This document shows, piece after piece, positions 59,952-64,000 of a stretch of 64,000 nucleotides of DNA. The notes beneath the pieces were generated by a model. That model was not told the DNA's origin, searched no databases, and worked only from the letters and a program-made list of their open reading frames with translations. The translations under genes and the position numbers were made by a program. Positions within the stretch are counted from its first letter, which is position 1, and each line of letters opens with the position of its first letter. Origin of the DNA: Fulvimonas soli (GTDB taxonomy: Bacteria; Pseudomonadota; Gammaproteobacteria; Xanthomonadales; Rhodanobacteraceae); NCBI RefSeq assembly GCF_003148905.1, contig NZ_QGHC01000003.1:186001-250000 (forward strand), written 5' to 3'.

Positions 59952-60414
59952 CGATGCGCTCCTCATATCATGCATAGGTAAGGAATGATGCCGGCGGCGA
60001 CTGGCGCGCTTCCGGCCGGCCGGGGCCGGGGGCGCCGCGCCACCGTCGCGCGCATCCTAGTCCCCGTGCGGGCGGCGAAAAATCACCTGTCCGGCGCAAC
60101 ACTGTCCCCGCGGAAACGACAATGGAATCCGTGGGGCCGCTTGCGCCGTTCCATCGAAGCGCCCGCGCTCCTGCTCCATCGATGGCGCCGGAACGCCGTT
60201 CCCCCCCGGCGATGCGCGTCGCCCATCCGCGCTGCCGCCGTCCCCGGCCATGCCGGTGTCCACGCGACACTTTCGCCGCGCGGCCCCGGCGGCGGCGCCG
60301 GGCTCTCCCTCCTTCCCGGCGCGCCGCCCGACCGCGCGCAAGGCTAGGCATTCCGCGCATGCCCGGCGGATAATCGGCGCCCCGCGCAGTCCCGTGCAGC
60401 CACGAAAAGCCCCG
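59952..60414. other. Divergent intergenic region pirin/rapA
   Basis: A short AT-richer stretch next to the pirin start (TATCATGCATAGG at 59967-59979) probably holds its promoter. The rest is GC-rich, has no repeat of the families above and no protein-like frame. No clear rapA promoter is seen. Confidence 0.4.
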
Positions 60415-63252
60415 ATGTTCGTACCCGGTCAACGCTGGATCTCCACCGCCGAGCCCGAGCTCGGCCTCGGCACCGTGCTGCGCGTCGAAGGGCGGTCCGT
60501 GCAGGTGCTGTTCGCCAAGGCCGGCGTGCTGCGGCCCTACGCCGTCGATTCGGCGCCGCTGGTGCGCGCCGAGTTCCGCGCCGGCCAGCGCGTGGCGGGC
60601 AAGGGCATCGCCTTCCTGGTCGAGCGGGTGGAGACGCAGGACGGCCTGCTGGTCTACCGCGGCGAAGGCCGCGAGCTGCACGAGGGCCAGCTCGACGACG
60701 AGCAGAGCGTGAGCCAGGCCGACGACCGCCTGATCGGCGGCCGCACCGACCCGGTGGCGCAGTTCGAGCTGCGCGTGGAGGCGCTGCGCCGCCGCGCCGC
60801 GGCGCGCCGCTCGCCCACCTGGGGCCTGTCCGCCGCGCGCATCGGCCTGGTGCCGCACCAGCTGCGCGTGGCCGGCATCGCCGCCGCGCGCCGACCGCCG
60901 CGCGTGCTGCTGGCCGACGAGGTGGGCCTGGGCAAGACCATCGAGGCGGGCATGATCCTGGCCCGCCAGCTCGCCACCGGCCGCGCCGGGCGCGTGCTGG
61001 TGCTGCTGCCCGAGACGCTGGTGTACCAGTGGTTCGTCGAGCTGCTGCGCCGCTTCAACCTGAGCTTCTCGATCTACGACGAGGAGCGCTGCGAGGCGCT
61101 GGAACAGGCCGGCGACGCGCGCAACCCGTTCGAGGACGAGCAGCTGGTGATCGCCGACTTCGGCTTCCTCGAGGCCAGCCCGAAGCGCGCGCAGCAGCTG
61201 CTCGACGCGCGCTGGGACCTGCTGGTGGTGGACGAGGCGCACCACCTGGAATGGACGCCCGCGGCGGCCAGCCCGCGCTACGCGCTGGTCGAGCGGCTCG
61301 CCGCCGGCACGCCCGGGGTGATCCTGCTCACCGCCACGCCCGAGCAGCTCGGCCGCGCCGGCCACTTCGCCCGCCTGCGCCTGCTCGACCCGCAGCGCTA
61401 CCACGACCTCGATGCCTACCTGGCCGAGGCCGAGCGATTCCAGGCGCTGTCGCCGGTCGCCGACCGCCTGCTCGCCGGCGAGCCGCTGGACGACGCCCAG
61501 CGCACGCTGCTGCAGCAGGCCTTCGCCGGCGACGCCGCGCTGCTGGCGCGGCTGGCGGACGCGGCCAAGCCGGAGAACGCGCGCGAGCTGCTCGCCGCGC
61601 TGATCGACCGCCACGGCACCGGCCGCGCGATGTTCCGCAACCGCCGCGCCGGCACCGGCGGCTTTCCCCGCCGCGTGCCGGTCTGGGAGGCGGTGGACCC
61701 CGCGCCGGACGAGGGCGCGCGGCAGGCGCTGCTGGCCGAGTTCCACGCCGACGTCCAGCAGCCGCCCCCGGCGCTGCAGCCGGACTACGCCGACGACCCG
61801 CGCCTGGCCGCGCTGGTCGCCCTGCTCGAACGCCACCCGCAGGACAAGTTCCTGCTGATCTGCCGCAGCCAGGCCAAGGTGCTGGCGCTGGAGGAGGCGC
61901 TGCGCACGCGCACCGGCGCCGGCATCGCGCGCTTCCACGAGGGCCTGGGCATCGTGCAGCGCGACCGCAACGCGGCCTGGTTCGCCCAGCCCGACGGCGC
62001 GCGCCTGCTGCTGTGCTCGGAGATCGGCTCGGAGGGCCGCAACTTCCAGTTCGCGCACCGGCTGGTGCTGTGGGACCTGCCGCCCGATCCCGACCTGCTG
62101 GAGCAGCGCATCGGCCGCCTCGACCGCATCGGCCAGGCGCACGACATCGCCATCCACATCCTCGCCGTGCCGGACAGCGCGCAGCACGTGCTGGCGCGCT
62201 GGTACGACGAGGGCGTGGACGCCTTCCGCGCCAGCCCCGCCGACGGCCGCGAGCTGCTGCGCCGCTTCGGCCCCACCCTGGCGAAGCTGGCGGAGGAACA
62301 CGCGCGCGGCCCCGACGGCCGCGACCAGGAGCTGGACGTGCTGCTGGCCGAGACGCGCGCCGCGCACGAGGAGATGGCCGCGCTGATCCGCGAGGGCCGC
62401 GACCACCTGCTGGAGCTGGCCGCCAGCCGCGACCCGCACGCCGACGCGCTGGGCGACGCCTTCCGCCGCGAGGACGACGACCCCGCGCGCGACGCCTTCG
62501 TGCAGCGCCTGCTGGAAGCCTTCGGCATCCACGCCGAGGAGCTGGGCGGCAGGGTGCTGCTGCTCGACCCGCAATACCTGTCCACCGACGCCCTGCCCGG
62601 CTTCGCCGACGGCCCGCAGGCGGTCACCTTCGACCGCGCGGTGGCGCTGGCGCGCGAGGAACTGCCGCTGCTGCGGCTGGACCACCCGACCGTGCTGGGC
62701 GCGCTGGACCTCGCCCTCTCCGGCGAGCAGGGCAACGCCGCCTTCATGGTGGACGACGCTCTGCCGCCGCGCAGCGCGCTGCTGCAGGCGGTGTTCCTGC
62801 TCGAATGCGTGGTCGACCGCACGCTGGACGCCGAGCGCTTCCTGCCCACCCAGCCGGTGCAGGTGACCATCGACACCAAGCTGACCGAGCGGCCGGACTT
62901 CCAGCCCAGCGACGTCGCGCTGCGCAAGGCCGCCGACCGCACGCTCGAAGTGCCGCGCTACCGCAAGTTCCTGGCCAAGCTGGTGCCGCCGATGCTGGAG
63001 AAGGCCGAGGCCGCCGCGGCGCTGCGCGCGCAGTCGGCCATCGCCGCGGCGCTGGCCGAGGCCACCGAGGCGCTGGATGCGGAACTCGCGCGCCTGCGTG
63101 CGCTGCGCGCGGTGAACCCGTCGATCAGCGAGGCCGAGATCGCCGCGGTCGCCGGCGAGCGCGAGGCGCTGCTCGCCGCGCTGCCGCAGTCGCGGCTGCG
63201 GCTGGACGCGGTGCGCTTCGTGGTCAGCGCGGACTTCCTGGCGCTGCGCTGA
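60415..63252 (+). CDS. rapA: RNA polymerase-associated protein RapA (HepA)
   Basis: A 945-aa SWI2/SNF2-type ATPase (968 in E. coli) that recycles RNA polymerase. An N-terminal RapA/Tudor-like domain (FVPGQRWISTAEPELGLGTV) is followed by helicase motifs: Walker A with Lys174 in LADEVGLGKTIEAGMIL, DEAH at 273-276, LLTATPEQLG and GSEGRNFQFAHRLVLWDLP. The C-terminal RapA-specific domain runs to residue 945. The ATG at 60415 matches family length; the open frame continues upstream without homology. Confidence 0.95.
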   Translation: MFVPGQRWISTAEPELGLGTVLRVEGRSVQVLFAKAGVLRPYAVDSAPLVRAEFRAGQRVAGKGIAFLVERVETQDGLLVYRGEGRELHEGQLDDEQSVSQADDRLIGGRTDPVAQFELRVEALRRRAAARRSPTWGLSAARIGLVPHQLRVAGIAAARRPPRVLLADEVGLGKTIEAGMILARQLATGRAGRVLVLLPETLVYQWFVELLRRFNLSFSIYDEERCEALEQAGDARNPFEDEQLVIADFGFLEASPKRAQQLLDARWDLLVVDEAHHLEWTPAAASPRYALVERLAAGTPGVILLTATPEQLGRAGHFARLRLLDPQRYHDLDAYLAEAERFQALSPVADRLLAGEPLDDAQRTLLQQAFAGDAALLARLADAAKPENARELLAALIDRHGTGRAMFRNRRAGTGGFPRRVPVWEAVDPAPDEGARQALLAEFHADVQQPPPALQPDYADDPRLAALVALLERHPQDKFLLICRSQAKVLALEEALRTRTGAGIARFHEGLGIVQRDRNAAWFAQPDGARLLLCSEIGSEGRNFQFAHRLVLWDLPPDPDLLEQRIGRLDRIGQAHDIAIHILAVPDSAQHVLARWYDEGVDAFRASPADGRELLRRFGPTLAKLAEEHARGPDGRDQELDVLLAETRAAHEEMAALIREGRDHLLELAASRDPHADALGDAFRREDDDPARDAFVQRLLEAFGIHAEELGGRVLLLDPQYLSTDALPGFADGPQAVTFDRAVALAREELPLLRLDHPTVLGALDLALSGEQGNAAFMVDDALPPRSALLQAVFLLECVVDRTLDAERFLPTQPVQVTIDTKLTERPDFQPSDVALRKAADRTLEVPRYRKFLAKLVPPMLEKAEAAAALRAQSAIAAALAEATEALDAELARLRALRAVNPSISEAEIAAVAGEREALLAALPQSRLRLDAVRFVVSADFLALR

Positions 63253-63289
63253 CGTGACGTTGCGCTGAGCCGCCTGCCCTGCTCCCCTC

Positions 63290-63620
63290 ACCTCCGGGGC
63301 GAGGGCCGGGGAGAGGGACGGGGCGAGGGGCCACCCTTGCGACACGCCCGCCACCAAGGCGGCTGCGAACGAAGCGCGACCGCAAGCCCCGCCCCTCACC
63401 TCGATCCTCTCCCCGAAGGGGAGAGGATGCATCGCAAATCAGATGGCGCGACAAGCACAGTGCCACTTTGCTCCCTCTCCCCTCCGGGGAGAGGGACGGG
63501 GCGAGGGGCCACCCTTGCGACATGCCCGCCACCAAGGCGGCTGCGAACGAAGCGCGACCGCATGCCCCGTCCCCTCACCTCGATCCTCTCCCCGAAGGGG
63601 AGAGGATGCATGGCAAACCG
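63290..63620. repeat. Two-copy direct repeat made of palindromic units
   Basis: A block of about 125 bp (63312-63437) recurs at 63490-63616, offset 178-179 bp, with few differences. Each copy carries a GGGGCGAGGGGCCACCCTTG unit, a spacer and a TCCTCTCCCCGAAGGGGAGA palindrome followed by GGATGCAT. Between the copies is another CCCTCTCCCCTCCGGGGAGA unit. It fills the convergent gap between rapA and the hydrolase gene. Confidence 0.75.
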
Positions 63621-63657
63621 GGCGGTACGGCAGGTGCGGCGGCGATCGCCCAGCGCC

Positions 63658-64000
63658 TCAAGCCCTCAACGCCCGCGCATGCCAGGCGACGTGCTCGCCG
63701 ATGAAGCTGGCGACGAAGTAGTAGCTGTGGTCGTACCCCGGCCGCAGGCGCAGCTCCAATGGATGCCCCGCCCGCGCGCACGCCTCGCGCAGCAGCTCGG
63801 GCCTGAGCTGCGTGGCGAGGAACTCGTCCGACTCGCCCTGCTCCACCAGCAGCGGCAACCGTTCCCGCGCCGAGGCCACCAGCGCCGTCGCGTCGTAGGC
63901 CTCCCACGCCGCGCGGTCCTCGCCGAGGTAGGCGGCGAAGGCCTTCTCGCCCCACGGCACCCGCGAGGGCGCCACGATCGGCGCGAACGCCGACACGCTG
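63658..64000 (-). CDS. S-formylglutathione hydrolase (C-terminal part; gene continues off window)
   Basis: The last 113 codons of an esterase-D-type S-formylglutathione hydrolase, which releases formate in glutathione-dependent formaldehyde oxidation. Visible: SVSAFAPIVAPSRVPWGEKA, WEAYDATALV, the acid region LLVEQGESDEFLATQLRPE and the catalytic His in GYDHSYYFVASFIGEH. The nucleophile serine lies beyond 64000. The matching formaldehyde dehydrogenase gene would be expected upstream, outside the window. Confidence 0.92.
   Translation of the reverse strand, partial: SVSAFAPIVAPSRVPWGEKAFAAYLGEDRAAWEAYDATALVASARERLPLLVEQGESDEFLATQLRPELLREACARAGHPLELRLRPGYDHSYYFVASFIGEHVAWHARALRA

Noticed and set aside
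59968-63432. A 1154-codon minus-strand frame over rapA
   Set aside because: Shadow of rapA; no domain is recognisable.

Overview
This 64 kb window comes from a very GC-rich chromosome (coding third positions almost always G or C). Gene content and order point to the gammaproteobacterial order Lysobacterales (Xanthomonadales; Rhodanobacteraceae or Xanthomonadaceae): leuS-lptE-holA-nadD, rng-yhdP-tldD, many TonB-dependent receptors, a TfoX-type protein and abundant intergenic REP-like palindromes. I cannot name a genus. No tRNA, rRNA, CRISPR array, prophage or intact insertion sequence was seen. I count about 51 complete protein genes, two genes cut by the window edges and one decayed gene.

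Layout. 1-6.4 kb: serine hydrolase (cut) and TonB receptor with a strong promoter overlapped by palindromes, then TfoX-like, SRPBCC and TldD genes. 6.4-11.8 kb: yhdP and rng. 11.9-15.8 kb: a PmrAB/QseBC-like two-component pair followed by an EptA-type phosphoethanolamine transferase with an 11-bp-spaced direct repeat upstream. 16.2 kb: relic of a FrmR/RcnR-type repressor. 16.5-17.8 kb: PP-loop ATPase and Mug-type glycosylase. 17.8-28.0 kb: an extended potassium (kdp) locus, [29-aa ORF]-kdpF-A-B-[68-aa ORF]-[outer-membrane barrel]-kdpC-D-[73-aa membrane protein]-kdpE. 28.1-32.4 kb: a periplasmic oxidant-defence module: Met-rich peptide, NrsF, SigF-type ECF sigma factor, and divergently DipZ and Tat-exported MsrB. 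32.5-41.8 kb: nadD, holA, lptE, leuS and a pqi lipid-transport operon. 42-49.9 kb: CnoX-like thioredoxin, DUF4442, ECF sigma plus membrane partner, DUF502, M14 peptidase, lrgB/cidA and their LysR regulator. 50-53.5 kb: multicopper oxidase and a phospholipase C with a Pho box. 53.8-64 kb: M13 lipoprotein peptidase, Fur-box-controlled siderophore receptor plus PiuC dioxygenase, pirin, RapA, and the C-terminus of S-formylglutathione hydrolase.

The most interesting system is at 28.1-32.4 kb. Three copies of a GTAAC(C/T)-N16-CGAA promoter, the form known for Caulobacter SigF (ECF16), sit exactly in front of the three transcription units sigF-nrsF, the Met-rich peptide gene and dipZ-msrB. This suggests one autoregulated regulon in which a sacrificial methionine-rich periplasmic peptide absorbs oxidants such as hypochlorite and is repaired by MsrB with electrons brought across the membrane by DipZ. 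It resembles the SigF/NrsF-MrpX-MsrP system of Azospira, but with a different reductase.

Mobile and repeat structure: a 310-bp MITE-like element with 31-bp terminal inverted repeats and TTA target duplication lies between holA and lptE; five REP/REPIN copies occur, one of them inside the holA coding sequence in frame; two further GC-rich palindrome families fill most other gaps.
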